Part shown: positions 21,669 through 34,267 of the stretch, one piece after another
Numbering within the stretch: position 1 is the stretch's first letter
Layout: every line of letters starts with the position of its first letter
DNA from: Synanceia verrucosa
Taxonomy: Eukaryota > Chordata > Actinopteri > Perciformes > Synanceiidae
NCBI GenBank assembly: GCA_029721515.1
Contig: CM056559.1
Location: 1,923,001 to 1,987,000 of the forward strand
Direction: 5' to 3'
Length of the DNA: 64,000 bases
Translations under genes and position numbers: made by a program
The notes under the pieces: generated by a model
The model's input: only the letters and a program-made list of their open reading frames with translations
Database searches by the model: none
What the model was told of the DNA's origin: nothing

Positions 21669-22150
21669 ACGTTGACTTGTCACGGGTATTTCAGTGTCTC
21701 TCCTGTATTGTGGATGAATAACATGCGCAGTAAACATACAGATCACCTTCTCTGATTTTTGTCACGTTCACTCTCACTACCTGGTTTCTTCCTGGTAATT
21801 TAGCATACAGTATTGAAGTCTGTCCTCCCTGCAGCTCGTTTAATCAGGCGGTGGGATTAAGGCCGAGCGGCCCAGCCCTGGACGAGACGTAGGCTTCAGT
21901 AACGCGCCTCTCTACTCGGGACTAAAGATGGATGGGCTGGGCTGTAGTCTGGATGGAACGCCTCCATTGGGCCGTTTGGCCTGGTGGAGCCCATCAATCA
22001 GAGCGGCACCACAGGTCTAGTCTGAGGCTGTGTAATGATGCGAGCAGCATGTGGCCAAGCCATCCCTGGCTGCTCAGGTGTAAGGGTCTGCCCTGTCCAC
22101 CAGTCCCCTCAGCTCCTTCACCACCATAATCCATCATACGCCGGCCAGAT
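21669..22150. other. GC-richer single-copy block, candidate conserved non-coding DNA
   Basis: From about 21835 the sequence becomes clearly GC-richer than the window (GGCCGAGCGGCCCAGCCCTG and GGGCTGGGCTGTAGTCTGG). No splice-bounded frame is evident. It could be an enhancer, an untranslated exon or a small promoter. Nothing decides between these. Confidence 0.35.
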
Positions 22151-23315
22151 CCAAGCCACGCAACACATTTCACAGCTTTGATTTGATGACATCACTTCGG
22201 CTCGATACCGGTTGCAAATGGAGTTCAAAACTACTTTTATGTTCATGATTTTAGAATTATTAGCTATGTTATCATCAAAGTTTTGAAAGCCTGAGTGTTG
22301 AAACATTTCAACAATTAACCGCGTACCCTTTCCAGTCAAAAGGTTCCATGATTCTTGACAAGCACTTCATTTGGATTTGTAATATTTCAAACGGAAAGCG
22401 GTGCAGAGGTGAAGACCAGACAGATCACTTTGCTTAATAGCGGTTGCACAGGAAGTTGCCATTAGCTATTTTTTATGTGCCCCCTACTTACAGCAGTGTG
22501 GGCGCTTCAACCCTTCTATAAAGTTCATTAAAGGACATATTTTATTACACATTATGCGCTTTATATCCCTCACACAAACATATTATGCTCCTGGATGAAG
22601 GTGGCCTTATGAGTCCCATAAAGCAGGCCTCATGAATATGATTGTAAAAGCTGCTGCTCAGTATGGACTCATACAGTGTGGAGGGAAGGTCATTTGGTAG
22701 AAAGCGTGCACTGCAAAATGTATGCTTATAAAGACGTTTTGGTGGGCTTTCCTCGCTGCTGCAGCCTAATGGACTTCTTTCAGCCACTGGAAGCAATATG
22801 TGGGCTGGATTTCAGGAACTGAATTAAAGAAAAGTCATTCTTTGGTCAAGAATTTGTTTTGTGCTGTCATGAGGTGGACAACCCTCAGTCCCCAGTGCTC
22901 CTGAAATTCCATTATAAGCACAGTATTGTTTGGTAGCCATCATAAAGCCAATGTACATGTGACCCCACGTCTAAAGGTAAATGAGCGCTGACAAGTGGCA
23001 TGTAAACCCTGCTCTGATTTTTTTATTTTACTGCATGCAAGCCCTTTTGGTATTTCCATGAGTGTGATCGTCACTGGTAACTGCTAGGTTGTGGAGAAAT
23101 TTTGGATTAAACTTCAAATTGGATTTGATGCATGAGAAGGATTTTTTTTCCTGAATTCAATCAAGAAATCTCAACAAAGTGTGCTCTCAAAAGGTTTATT
23201 AATTTGCATTGATTGTTTCATGTACCTGAGGAGGTGATTTCTATTTTTTCCGTCACATCATTTTAATCTCCATGTGGGCATCTGATCAATGAGAGAACTT
23301 CATAATTAAAGAATG

Positions 23316-23317
<2 letters not shown>
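22151..23317. other. No gene seen
   Basis: Plain AT-rich DNA without a supported gene. Confidence 0.55.

Positions 23318-23348
<31 letters not shown>
23318..23348. repeat. (ATT)n microsatellite
   Basis: About ten perfect ATT units ending before GACTTAAATTATAG. Confidence 0.9.
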
Positions 23349-25474
23349 GACTTAAATTATAGAACTGTGTAACTTTGTTTTAATTAAGAATACCTTCCCC
23401 TCCCATGGGAGCAGAGTTTGACTGGATTTTGTGTCCAAAGGACAGAAAAGCCATTTCTTACCCAAGATTAGAGTTCACCAACTCCGATTTCAGCAAGTAG
23501 CCCATGACCTTGAAAATAAGTGAATGACAATGTCTCTTTACCTATCACAGCATGCAAATTGCAAAATTGTATGCTCCATTACTACTTGTAGTTGCCTCCA
23601 TTTTCATCACATTTCCTACAATGTCCAGGCATAAAAGAGCCCATGGCCACTGTAATCTGGGGGTTAATAGCAGCTTTTTATAAAGGGTGCTGAGGGTGAA
23701 CGTCCTTTTTGCAAAGAGAGGGGCAATGTCCAGATATTATTAAGATGTGTTGCCAAGACATAATGGGGTTCCAGCACATTACATACACCTCTCTATGTCA
23801 TTAGGTTTTGTCAGGCATAAAAACAGTCATTTTGCTAATATGGACAAACCATTCTTCATTGGCATGGTAATGACTTGGGAACAGAGTGCAGTCCAATCAA
23901 GTCATCAACATGTCATGGATGACCGAATCATTTGCTACGCCGCCATAGATGGCGCTGTTGCACCGCCGGCGGGCTGTCTGACGTGCCAGACGTGGAGCAC
24001 AGATTGTGGTTTCGCTCCAGAGCTGTGCGTTTGCTGAAAAGCTGTGGCGCCAGATTAGCAGGAAAACAATCAATATTGAAAAGCTATCAAACAAATACAA
24101 CTTTCTGCCCATTTGTCTGTCCACTTTTTTTTTTCTCCTTTATTTTAATATGATAAAATTACAGGCACATGCTCGGATATTTGGTTTTTTTCTGAGGCTT
24201 GGCGTATTGGGGGAAAAAAGAAGCAAATGTAAATTTGAAAAGAGAGGGGCTGTGCCTTGTCTTCATTTCCAGTAAAGCTTCAGGTGCTTATTTGCTGTGA
24301 ATTATAGAAATATGAGGTGCCAGTCACATTGACAAGCCTATTTTCTGCCCTGTAATTCCATCTGTTCAAGTTAAATATATGCATGCCTTTATTATAGTAT
24401 GCAGCATGTGTTGACTGTCAATCATTTTCTGAGATTTCAACTGTTGCAGGTACCAAATATAAGTGATGGAAGTTTTTGCAATAAATAAAAAAATAGAGTA
24501 TTCCCACATAAAGCCTATTAACGACTTAATATTGAGGTCCATATTTTTCAATAGTGTCTTATAAAACCTGATAAGATGAAGCTCGTGGATGCTTATGACC
24601 GTATTTTCTGCCATATGGATGCCATAAATTGACAATTTGTCCAAAGTGGGGTTTGAGCTTTCACAGGTAAATACTCTGTGTTCCTCTGTGACTGTTTGGG
24701 GCATCATTGTGCTGATTTTCCAAAAAGGCACTTCAACAGGCTATTTACTGAGGCGAACAGCCATGGCAGGCCACACAGGCCTTCACCAGGGCTGCAGGCC
24801 TGTCTGCTGGCTCTCCAATTTAACAAAGTGATGTTTTAATGAGCCTCGCTCCAAGGGAGGGAAAAAACAAAACATCCAGAGCACCTGGTACTGAATAAAT
24901 GCATGGTAATGGCAGAACAGCATCCTGTGGGCCAGTGACAGAGGAAAGCATCTTGTTATCCCCATCAGCCCACCAGTTTGTCAGTACCAAATAAACCATT
25001 ACTGAACTAATCATTACATGTGATGATGGTAACATTGTCATTTCAGTTTGGAAGCTAAGTAAGAATAGTAAATTGAATATTGCTGTAATGACATCCCTCA
25101 CAGTCTGAGTGATGAGGACGACCTCTTGATTCCAGCCATAACAAGCTTATAAGCAGGCGACTTGGCTCCAGAGCTTTGAGTCCTTTTAGAGTTTCTCTCC
25201 ACTCTGATGTGCACGATGATCACTCTGAAGTGCGATGTGTACGTAGATCAAGGACGCTCAGGCTCATATGCTGTGAGACCGGCCTCATTAGGGCCAGAAA
25301 GTTCTAGTTTGGAGACTTTATCCATGCCACAAGGGCTCCACGAATCCCTCTCTGAATCACATCTGCTGGGGAAAAGCGTCACGTTGTAAACATCAAAGTT
25401 ACTTTAGAGGGATGTTTTGACCCAACGCACCGTCATAAAGTACAAGATCAGATCATTTACAGTGAAGAGAGACC
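23349..25474. other. No gene seen; single-copy-looking DNA
   Basis: Includes moderately GC-rich parts at 23930-24060 and 25100-25390 that could be conserved non-coding elements. Frames at 23747-24037 plus and 24366-24731 minus show no domain and overlap others. Confidence 0.5.
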
Positions 25475-25750
25475 TTAACTCACACAGTGCCAGCCCTTTT
25501 TTAAAACAGGAAGTGCCTTGTTATATCATATTTCTAGACCCACAGAATATTTTGTACTATGTCTCTGAAAACAGTGAATAGCTCAAATGAAAGAAGAGAC
25601 TCTCTATTTCATCATGAAAAAATGTTTGTTTTTAATCTTGTTCCATTCTTGTTTTATCAGAGGTAGAGTAGAGGACACTTTCACCAAAATCACCACTTTT
25701 TCTGTTTTTTAAAGGACTTAAATATACATTCTTGGCACTGAAAGAGTAAA
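25475..25750 (-). mobile_element. Family A TTAA MITE, copy 7 (large internal deletion)
   Basis: The right end is TTAACTCACACAGTGCCAGC. The copy is normal to CACCACTTTTTCTG, then about 180 bases are lost, including the ETS-like and ZNF143-like blocks. It ends with CTTGGCACTGAAAGAGTAAA, a degraded left terminal repeat whose TTAA has become GTAA. Confidence 0.85.
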
Positions 25751-26397
25751 ATAATCTTTTTTTTTTGTTTCGAGTTTATCTTTGGTATACTGCCAGTTCG
25801 TCATGTCTTTATTGTAGGAATAGGAATGGAAAAACGTGATTATGTTACGCAAATGGATGCATACGCTTTCTATATTTTCCAGTCCATACAGAGTAGGTGA
25901 TATAATGTAAATTCATGTGCACACTGCACTACGCTGCCATGTAGAAAACAGTTTAAAGCACACTGAGAGTGGAACAGCCTGTTCCTGAAATGTTGTTAAA
26001 ATCACATCACTGAACTGAATTTGCCTCCAAATGCTTGAGAGCTCACATTGTTTATATTGTCTAATGCTTTCAACGGCTGTGGCTGGTCAGTCAGGATATT
26101 TCTTTTGAGCTTGTTAAGCAACAACAAAAAAACCCTGAAAAAAGCCTACGTCGAAGCTAATTGTCAACTTTATATTTCATGCATATGTCAAAAAAAGATG
26201 TCATTTATGCACAGTATAGTAAATTAAATATTTTTTATTTAACATTGCTGTATATGTCATGCTCACACAGTCAATATATATATTTATTTATTGTTTTTAT
26301 TTATTTTATTGGGAGTTTATTGTTACCTAACTTATAAAAAAATATATAAATAATCATACATTTACGACAAATGTGTTCTCTCTTTCGCCGTTTGCAG
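25751..26397. other. No gene seen
   Basis: AT-rich DNA, with TTTATTTATTGTTTTTATTT-like runs near 26280. Pyrimidine-rich sequence begins near 26374 (TTCTCTCTTTCGCCGTTTGCAG) and may be a splice acceptor for the next entry. Confidence 0.5.
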
Positions 26398-26473
26398 GCC
26401 GGGGGTCATTTCAGATCAAGTTGCTGGAGGATGATGGAGTTTCAGTTTGGTGGATGCTATCAAGATTTCATGG
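26398..26473 (+). other. Candidate internal exon, 76 bases
   Basis: The stretch is preceded by a pyrimidine tract ending GTTTGCAG and followed by the consensus donor G/GTGAGT (26474-26479). Two forward frames are open. One begins RGSFQIKLLEDDGV and the other AGGHFRSSCW. Neither is recognised. A length of 76 is not a multiple of three, so if coding it would shift phase between neighbours. It could instead be part of a non-coding transcript. No other exon of the same gene was found in the window. Confidence 0.28.
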
Positions 26474-28074
26474 GTGAGTTCTTGCATACAAATGTATGAT
26501 TATCCAGCGCCTTACGTGCCCTTTATAATCAGATTCCTTCCCAACCACGTTGTGCTCGTCTCATAGTTCTTCATAGTTCATCGTAGATGTGCGAACAGAG
26601 TGATCTTTGTGCGCTCTTCTGTTGGATTAAATTGTCTCTGACTGTAATTGTCATTTAGAAAAGGTTTTAAATCTTTTATATAAGCCTGTTGAATCCTCTT
26701 CCCAGTGAAAAACCTTTGATTACTAAACTCCATGTCTGGTAGAGACCAGAGAATATCCTGTAATGTCACTGATTGCTGTGAGGAAAAAATGACATGACTT
26801 TTTTTGTGGGAAAAAAATGATATTAAGAAATTTAAAAATCAATATTTGTATCGTGATATATTGCCATATCCATACTGTAGATCCATAATTTAATCAATAA
26901 ACCTTGACAGCGATGCTATCTGGAAAGGTTACATTAATGTCAAACAATGGATTACACTGCTTTACGAGACGTCAGTGGTCATTTTAATACATCACAGAAT
27001 CAATCTTTTTTTTTTCTTTCTCTTTTTAAATTTGGGGAGATCTCAAGTGTCTCGCTCCACACTGAGAACAGGAGTTAATCAAACAAAGTGGGATTGAGCA
27101 TATCAATCATGTGGTGTGTTCGAGGCTCCGTGTTGACTGCTAAAGCACATGTCATCATTCATTTTCAGCCACTTTTCTTGATGAATAAACAGCCCGGCAG
27201 AGTGTTTGGCACCCTTTTTCACATTTCCATGAATCTAATTTCAGGTGAAATATTCAAAGCTCACCTTGAACCCAACACAGCCCTCAGTCTTTGTGTTTTG
27301 ACTGGATCAGTGGAGCCTCTATTTGACTGCTCACAAACATATTTACCAAGAGCCGAGAAACACTTCTGATCTCCCACGACAGGTTTAATTTCCATGTCGT
27401 TCTTATGACAATGCTATGATTATATACAGAATTACTGTAATACATATTTTGCTTCTGAGACACAATTTCCCTCTGAGACAGATGTTACTCTAAAATCATA
27501 ACGTAGGACTTAATTTTGGTTGATATTTAACCTTAACAGCTCTAATAAACTAAGTGAGATAAACTGAAGCAAAATCACTGATAAATGTCTCGAATCAGTG
27601 CCTCTAAGCACATCCATGTTACTTCTTCTTCTAACGTGGTTTCATTACGTCAGAGTTCTGCTCCGTGAAGCACGATGCATTTGTCGAAACTTGTGAAGTT
27701 AATTTACATTTTAAATGGCTGACGATGAGGCAGGTAAAGTTTTCATCTGTTAACATGTTGTTAAAAATAACAGAGCTGAGTTTACATCATTTGATTTCTT
27801 ACACCCATAAACACGACTTCACAGAATTAAATGTTGAATTTAGCTCCATGTAGAGGGAATAACTCTGCCTTTAATGATGCTGATTTATTGATTTGGAGAG
27901 AAAGGTTGCTCTGAACTTAGCAGAAGAACTCTTCGAATAAATTAGAAGTAGTATAGAAAGTCTTTTTTTTCGTCAGGTAACAAACATTACTTCACTATAC
28001 GATATGTATGATGCCATAGTTTTTTCAACTTGGTTGTTTTCTACTGATGTTATTATTCTTAGTTTTTATATGCC
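26474..28074. other. No gene seen; one family E fragment
   Basis: Around 26808-26880, GGGAAAAAAATGATATTAAG and TATCGTGATATATTGCCATA are a short decayed relic of family E. The rest is AT-rich DNA with no coding signal. Confidence 0.5.
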
Positions 28075-28171
28075 CTCCTTGTAATGATACTCTATCCACT
28101 TTGCTGCTGTAACGATGCAAATTTCCCCGTCAGTGGGACGAATAAATGCTTATTTTATCTTATCTTATGTT
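28075..28171 (+). repeat. LINE-type 3' tail relic
   Basis: GCAAATTTCCCCGTCAGTGG followed by GACGAATAAATGCTTATTTTATCTTATCTTA resembles the L2/CR1-type fish tail (TTTCCCC...GGGAC-AATAAAGG-TTATCTTATC). No coding part. Confidence 0.55.
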
Positions 28172-28474
28172 GCGATACTTGAGTCATGATATGATAAATT
28201 ATTACGATATATCGTGATATTCTACATAGATCACTGAAATTTAAAATGCAGCTTAAAATATAAGTTGCATATAAGTCTGTACATGTACTGCACATATATT
28301 AATATATGTGCAGTACATATATTTATATATACATATACACATATTTTTTATTTAATTTTTTAAATCTTGAATTCACAATCGACCCAAAACATGACTTTAA
28401 GAAATTATAAGTCTTATATCAGGAAAAAAATGATTGCGATATATTGCCATATCTGTATTTTTTCCCGCCCCTAT
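28172..28474 (-). repeat. Family E repeat, copy 2
   Basis: Runs from GCGATACTTGAGTCATGATAT to ATTTTTTCCCGCCCCTA, the reverse of the GGGGTGGGAAAAAATA start seen at 18608. The inner part holds a near-palindromic CTGCACATATATTAATATATG and ATATGTGCAGTACATATAT. Confidence 0.55.
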
Positions 28475-28912
28475 GCACCGTCATATTGTTCTTCTGTAGT
28501 TTCGGCCCAGATATGAATGTGGAGAAGCTGGAAAAAATATGTCTGTGTCAGATTTGCTGTAGTTCCACCTGTGACATTGGTATTAGTTGTGTTTAGCAAT
28601 GATTTATGGAGCACTTTGTGCTGTGAGGAACATATTTTAACTTTCAGATAAGAGGAGAAAATGTCCAACAATAGAAAGCAGTCAAGAGAGAGTCAGGCCT
28701 GATGTGGAGGAGTTTAAGTGTGTTCTGTTAACAAAATGAGACCACTCATGAAAGGAAGTGTAGGGCTGCAGTAGGAGGCAGAAATGACACCTACTGTGTT
28801 TTCACTGCAGCACTGTTCAGTGTGGACACCAGCTGCTGCAGAAATATCATGCAACGTACATGCACCTGGATAGAGCTGAACTGAGACCAGCTCTTTTTGT
28901 TTCTACCTGCAG
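28475..28912. other. No gene seen
   Basis: Single-copy-looking interval without coding signal. Confidence 0.5.
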
Positions 28913-29285
28913 TTAGTGATACACGATATGAAAAATTTCAACCGATAACAGATAATTTCCTGCTACTCATGGCCGATACCGATAAGTTCATATTTTTATA
29001 TTCAACATAATCTGCAGTTAGTGCAGGATGCTGTCATGAAAAACTGATATTTTAATAGCTCTGGCATGTCTCTAACAGCAAACAAAAGTGTTGGCTCTTC
29101 AAATTTGGTTGATTTATTTTCATATCACACAAATATTTGTGGTCAGTTGATGTAAATAACAAAACAGCAGCAAAAGACAATCATAGGCCAAACATTTATC
29201 ATATGAAATGAATCCATCGAATGCTCTGTCATATTGTAAGAAAAACATAATTTCCCCCCATATCGGTCGATATGTGCCTGTACCT
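28913..29285 (+). repeat. Decayed hAT-like repeat (ACGATATGAAAA type)
   Basis: GTGATACACGATATGAAAAA, TTTCAACCGATAACAGATAA and CATGGCCGATACCGATAAG at the left, with CATATCGGTCGATATGTGCC at the right, are typical phrases of a fish hAT-type non-autonomous repeat as I recall. No clear target duplication. Confidence 0.45.
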
Positions 29286-30206
29286 GCAATACATGGAAAA
29301 TAAGAGGCAGTGAGCTCAGCTATTTCATTTCAAATGGTTGCACAGGATTCTCACCGTTGCAGCTGCTCATAATTAACACCTATTTGATAAAGAAGAAATG
29401 CTTCTTTACATCCAGAGGCTCATTAAGAAGAGATGAAAAACCATGACACCAGGCGATGCCACGCTCACTTTCTTCAGGAAAGCAGACTTTATTTGAATCC
29501 TTCTCTTCTCTGTGTCTATTAATTCTGACTTTTACTGATGGTGCTTACATCACAGAGTTTAATATTTACAAGTTCTGATACTGATCGCAGCGGGGCATGG
29601 AAACTAAAGGAAAATTACTTCTCTGGCATGACTAATCACAGGATGGCTCAGCGTTAATTGCCACAATCAGAAGTGCTTTGTGACTGGGTTTGCATCATGT
29701 AAAACAGAGTATATGTCTTCAGTTTGTGGGGCTCCAGATTGCTTATATTACATGGCTTATTGACCATGACAGATCCTCAGGCTTTTAGATTATTTTGCCA
29801 TGAGATTAAACCGATATTTCGTCACGCTGTCCAATAAGCTTCCAGTCCTCTGATTCAACATTACTGCTGTGGATAAATGAAAAGAAATGTCCTCAATCTC
29901 AAAGTCACCTCCCAGCTCTAGAGTGGTGAGTTCTGTGGATTGCATGCCTTTATTTTTAGTGCTTGTTTTGAAGCAGCGAGTGGCTGTGAGGCACAAACGG
30001 GTTGCAGACTTTGACTGAGTATCAAATTGTCATTTGGAAAGTGACAAGGTGCTGATTTGCCCGCCTGGCACTGAGCGATTGGACATCACTGTTGACGAAT
30101 GGGCAGTGGAACAAATCTGGCAGGATGCTATGGAAGACGAAATGCCTTCAGTCACACTTGTTTTTTCTACAGCTGGTTAAAATTCCTGAATTCTGGTCAT
30201 TGTCAG

Positions 30207-30210
<4 letters not shown>
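29286..30210. other. No gene seen
   Basis: Plain DNA. The frame at 29790-29996 minus has no domain. Confidence 0.5.
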
Positions 30211-30274
<64 letters not shown>

Positions 30275-30325
30275 GTATATATATATATATATATGTATAT
30301 ACGTATATATATATATATATATATT
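30211..30325. repeat. (TA)n microsatellite, about 115 bases
   Basis: TA array with a few ACGTATA and ATGTATA interruptions. It is self-complementary and likely to form cruciforms and to vary in length. Frames across it encode Ile-Tyr runs and are artefacts. Confidence 0.97.
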
Positions 30326-30399
30326 AATTGCAAATTAACTGTTAGTTAAACACAATTTTTAGATGAATAGAATGTATTTTTAATATTGGTTTTGTAGCT

Positions 30400-30800
30400 C
30401 TGACCTGTAGAAATAAAAAAAATAAAATAAAAAAAAAGAAATAAAATGTCACATTGTATTATCTTTATACTGTATATTGTTATAAATGTCATATTATATA
30501 TTATAAGTAATATCTTTCTGTGCAATAATGGTCAGTAACAATGTGCAATAATACCACTTCCATGTGCAATATTCAATTTCTGAAAATGTGCAATAATTTT
30601 TTTGTAGCAAAACTGTGCCTTACTATTGTAAATAGTATTTTTTTTCTTACATAACTGTAATTATGTCTTTCTATTTCATTTTTAAGCTATCTTTTTTATT
30701 TTTTTTTTTTACATTTGATGGAGCTCCATGTGGAGCAGCACTCCTAATTTCATTGCACGCCCTGTCATATAACGACAGTAAAGTCTTATGATTTGATTTA
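30400..30800 (+). repeat. LINE-type 3' untranslated tail
   Basis: Repeated GTGCAATA phrases (30519-30600), TTTTTAAGCTATCTTTTTTA, CATTGCACGCCCTGTCATAT and ACGACAGTAAAGTCTTATG resemble the 3' end of a common fish non-LTR element whose tail holds GTGCAATAAT and ACAATGACAATAAAG. No reverse transcriptase coding part. Confidence 0.5.
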
Positions 30801-31521
30801 AAACACATGGTGTCTTGAGGAAAGGATGTGGATCAGTGGATGTTAAGACAACACTAATAAAAGGATTGGAGACGGAGGGATGAGATGCAGATTGTTGCAG
30901 CATTTCTTAAACAAACAATAAATAAAAATGCATGTTTGCAACCATTTGGACATTTATTTTGATAAATATATATATATAAAGTGCATGCAGGGTTTTTGCT
31001 TTTCTGGTCAGAGGGTTAATTTAGTATTTCAGAGTCTTTCTAGTATTAGTATTGAATGAAACGTGTGTAAATAAAACCCAACGCTGAATCAGACTGGCAG
31101 CCTGCAGCTCCTGGTTTCTGCAGACTGTAGTTTCGATCACATCATCCTGTTGAGAGCGAATGCATTATTCAAACCTGGCGTTGCTCGAGAGTCAGAATAA
31201 GAGCAGAAATCCACCAAAGGTCTGATCACATCGTGGTGTCCACCCCGGACGTTCAAAACAAACTCTGCAGTCTCACCGTGAGCAGGCATCCATCCCAGGA
31301 AGCCTCACTGGGTGTGTTTTGCAGACTGGTCCTGCAGCAGTGATGCATTTCCCCTCACAGCCTGTCTGTGTTTTTGAAAGAAAGCAATCTAATGAAAAAG
31401 GAAAAGGGGAAACACGTGTTGAATTTCAGCTGCCTCTGAGTCCAGATCAATCCCAGCTATTGGTACAGATAAGACCAAACTTATAATATCAGTCTGCAGC
31501 TTGAATGTTCAAGTATTTTCA

Positions 31522-31525
<4 letters not shown>
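30801..31525. other. No gene seen
   Basis: Single-copy-looking DNA with a short ATATATATATAA run at 30967. No coding signal. Confidence 0.5.

Positions 31526-31571
<46 letters not shown>
31526..31571. repeat. (TA)n microsatellite, 46 bases
   Basis: Perfect TA array. Confidence 0.97.
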
Positions 31572-31574
<3 letters not shown>

Positions 31575-32083
31575 AAGTGGTTAAATAAATTAAACCAGAA
31601 TAGGCATGGTGATGGAAGAATTTATGTAGATAATTTCATAGTGACAGATTTGTGTTCAGTGATATGATCACTGTTAGCATTGAAACACACTCATTTTCAA
31701 TATGAAATAAATTTCAGTCCATTATTGGCTGTGGGACATACAGTATTGTTGTCATGTCAGAGGATAATAAGCAGCCGGACTGGTTGCTTTAAATCTGAGG
31801 ACATGAGAAGCTCCTGACCCAGCAGCTCACCTTAAACTGGTGAGCATGAGGTGGCAGCAGAGCAGCTCACACCTCCAATTAAGTGAGAGGTGAGGAACCA
31901 ATTACCTGGAGATGTCTCAGGGCCCAAAATATCATTGTCAGCTTGTCACAATGTGAGAAATGGGGTGAAAAAAAGAGAACAGTGACAAATTGTGAGGTAA
32001 CTTGACAGATTGTATTATCTGTAAGTCCTCTCCCAGATCTGATACAGACAGGAGGGCTCAGAGCTATACGCTTACTGTAATTT
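31572..32083. other. No gene seen
   Basis: Plain DNA leading into the next MITE copy. Confidence 0.5.
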
Positions 32084-32302
32084 ATCACCACTTCTTGTCC
32101 AGATTCTCTTTGTTTTGCTCTCTAATCTTGATCGTCTCCACTTCCTGTTTTGATCTCTGTGGTGTATACCTTCTCTTTATGCTCTGACTACATCTCCCAG
32201 AAGCCCCAACATCACTCACAGGCTGTGGGAGCCCGAGATCAGCGGCCGCTGCAGAAAAACCACTTTGACGTATTATTACGTCGATGGCACTCAAAGACTT
32301 AA
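32084..32302 (-). mobile_element. Family A TTAA MITE, copy 8 (right half missing)
   Basis: Begins at ATCACCACTTCTTGTCCAG and runs to the intact left end ATGGCACTCAAAGACTTAA (TTAA 32299-32302). The ZNF143-like block is intact at 32186-32205. Confidence 0.85.
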
Positions 32303-32476
32303 GCTTCTTGTCCAAAGGAACCACATGGTGAAGCCTCAATCTTTTTACATGTTTACTCACAGCACATAATGTTAAAAATAGTACACAATTTTACAGTTTA
32401 GCATGTGTTAACTGCTTTGTGGCCACTTGGGATGTAAACACAACATTGACGTATTTATCACCCTTTAAGTTAAAAG

Positions 32477-32933
32477 TTCTGGTATTTTACACTTTAAGCC
32501 CTCTTTCTAGGTTGCCTAGGATACAAAAGAGAGGTTGACACAGAAATTTTGAAGATTGGTCCTGTCTCGGGTATTTGGCTCGTTTAGAAGTCGTCTGTGC
32601 TAGCTAGCTATGGACCAATGCAAACCTGTCCAAAACGTTTGTTTTAAAAAATGTGCAACTTACTGAGTGGTTCCTGGTGTTCACTGATGTTCCATATTAA
32701 ATACTGAAGCGAAATACAGCTTCTGTCGTGTTTTATTAGGCATTGGGTGTCACCAGGTCTTCCTACAGAAATCAGTGGGGTTTAATAAAACATGGTCCAT
32801 GGCTAGCTGGCACAGACGATTTCTAAACGAGCCAAATACCAGAGACAGCACCAATCTCCAAAATTTCTGTGTCAATCACTCTATTGTATCCTGATCAACC
32901 TAGAAAGAGGGCTTAAAGTGTAAAATACCGGAA
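32477..32933. mobile_element. Fold-back element with about 140-base inverted arms
   Basis: The left arm 32477-32616 and right arm 32794-32933 are reverse complements with roughly one mismatch in ten. Both carry GGTATTTTACACTTTAAGCC, CCCTCTTTCTAGGTTG, TTGACACAGAAATTTTG and GGTATTTGGCTCGTTTAGAA. A 177-base loop lies between them. Termini are TTCTGGTATTTTAC and its partner TTCCGGTATTTTAC. No exact target duplication is seen beside the ends and no coding sequence is present. Long-TIR MITEs and fold-back elements look like this. Confidence 0.8.
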
Positions 32934-34267
32934 TATGCCTTCAATGTTTATTATCTACAGAGCTCGTTAGTCTTGATTTTGAATATTTCCAGCTGTCTGG
33001 GTCCAGTTTTCACTCTACTTTTAGCTCTGTTTTCCTCTCCTCTTTCACCAGGTTGCCTTGTCTGTACTCTGTTTGATGCTGTGCAGGTAGTCTAAAATAA
33101 GTTTTAATAGATAATTTGACACTATTTAAGTAAATAGTCATCAGGTTGAATGAAATACGAAGCGCTTTTCTCTAGTTTCACTGTTTTGCACTGATATTCT
33201 GCTATCATGCTGTAAGGACGGCAGGAGAGGCAGAGATACCAATTTCTCCTCTGACAGTCGCTTCAATAGACCATAATGCAATACAGACACAAGATATGAT
33301 AGAGTTTGAGTAAGGGATATGACTCTCACTTTTTCTGCCCTGGAAAAATGTGATCTCTTGCTCTCACTATCACTGTCGCTGTCGCTATCACTCTCCTCCG
33401 CCTACGCTGAAGTTCACAGGAGGTCGTTGATACTCTGGGAAATGTTCGAGATCACTACCTGAGGGAGATATGGCAAGTTAGGGAGGAGTGGGTGTAGCAG
33501 GAAGAAAGTAAATTACAACAGTTCATCACTAAATAACCCCTAAGACGCATCGAACATCACAGGGTGATGATATATAACCGTATCGCTTCATGTAATTATT
33601 ATTTTACAAGGAAAACAAAATAAGTAAAACACGTCAGCAAGACGTGATTGTCAGTTTGATAAATCAGTCACCATGGAGCCCATTAATCCAGTTATCCTGC
33701 TAAGTCCTACGTTCAAGGTTGTCATTATGCATGCATAACGTCTCTTGGTTTAAAGGGACACATAAATAAGAAATAAAATAAAGATAAAAAAGATATAAAT
33801 ATAAAAACCCACATTTGTGTGAGAGGAGATGTGATATTTGCAGTAGAAATTCAATTTTTACAGCAGTCTTACTGACACTCAATGGTTTATTTTAGTTCTG
33901 TTTTTTTTTAAATAGACTTAAATATATGAAAAAACTATGAGTAGGCTGTAGCAATAAGGCTGTAACGGTTCATGTATTTACTTCCAAACCAAAGTGTGAC
34001 ACTTTTAGCTGCTTGTTTGAGCTTCAGGTTACTGTTTGACATTGAATTAATGTAAATGAAAAGAAAAATATCTCCATGTTTTTGCTTTTTTCCTCCAGCT
34101 GTGCCAAGTTCTTGCTGATCTGCAACTCTTAAACCGGGGAAAACAGCTAAATTTTGTACACCGAAACCAAAAAACAGTGTCAGTCACAAACATATGTTAG
34201 AACTTATACCGTCAGGTGTGTCTGTGGCCTTACCACTCCAACAGGTGCCCTTTTATTATCGTCAGTC
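32934..34267. other. No gene seen
   Basis: Contains a short imperfect hexamer run, CACTGTCGCTGTCGCTATCAC near 33370. Otherwise plain DNA. Confidence 0.5.

Noticed and set aside
30092..30349. Ile-Tyr repeat protein
   Set aside because: Translation of the TA microsatellite.
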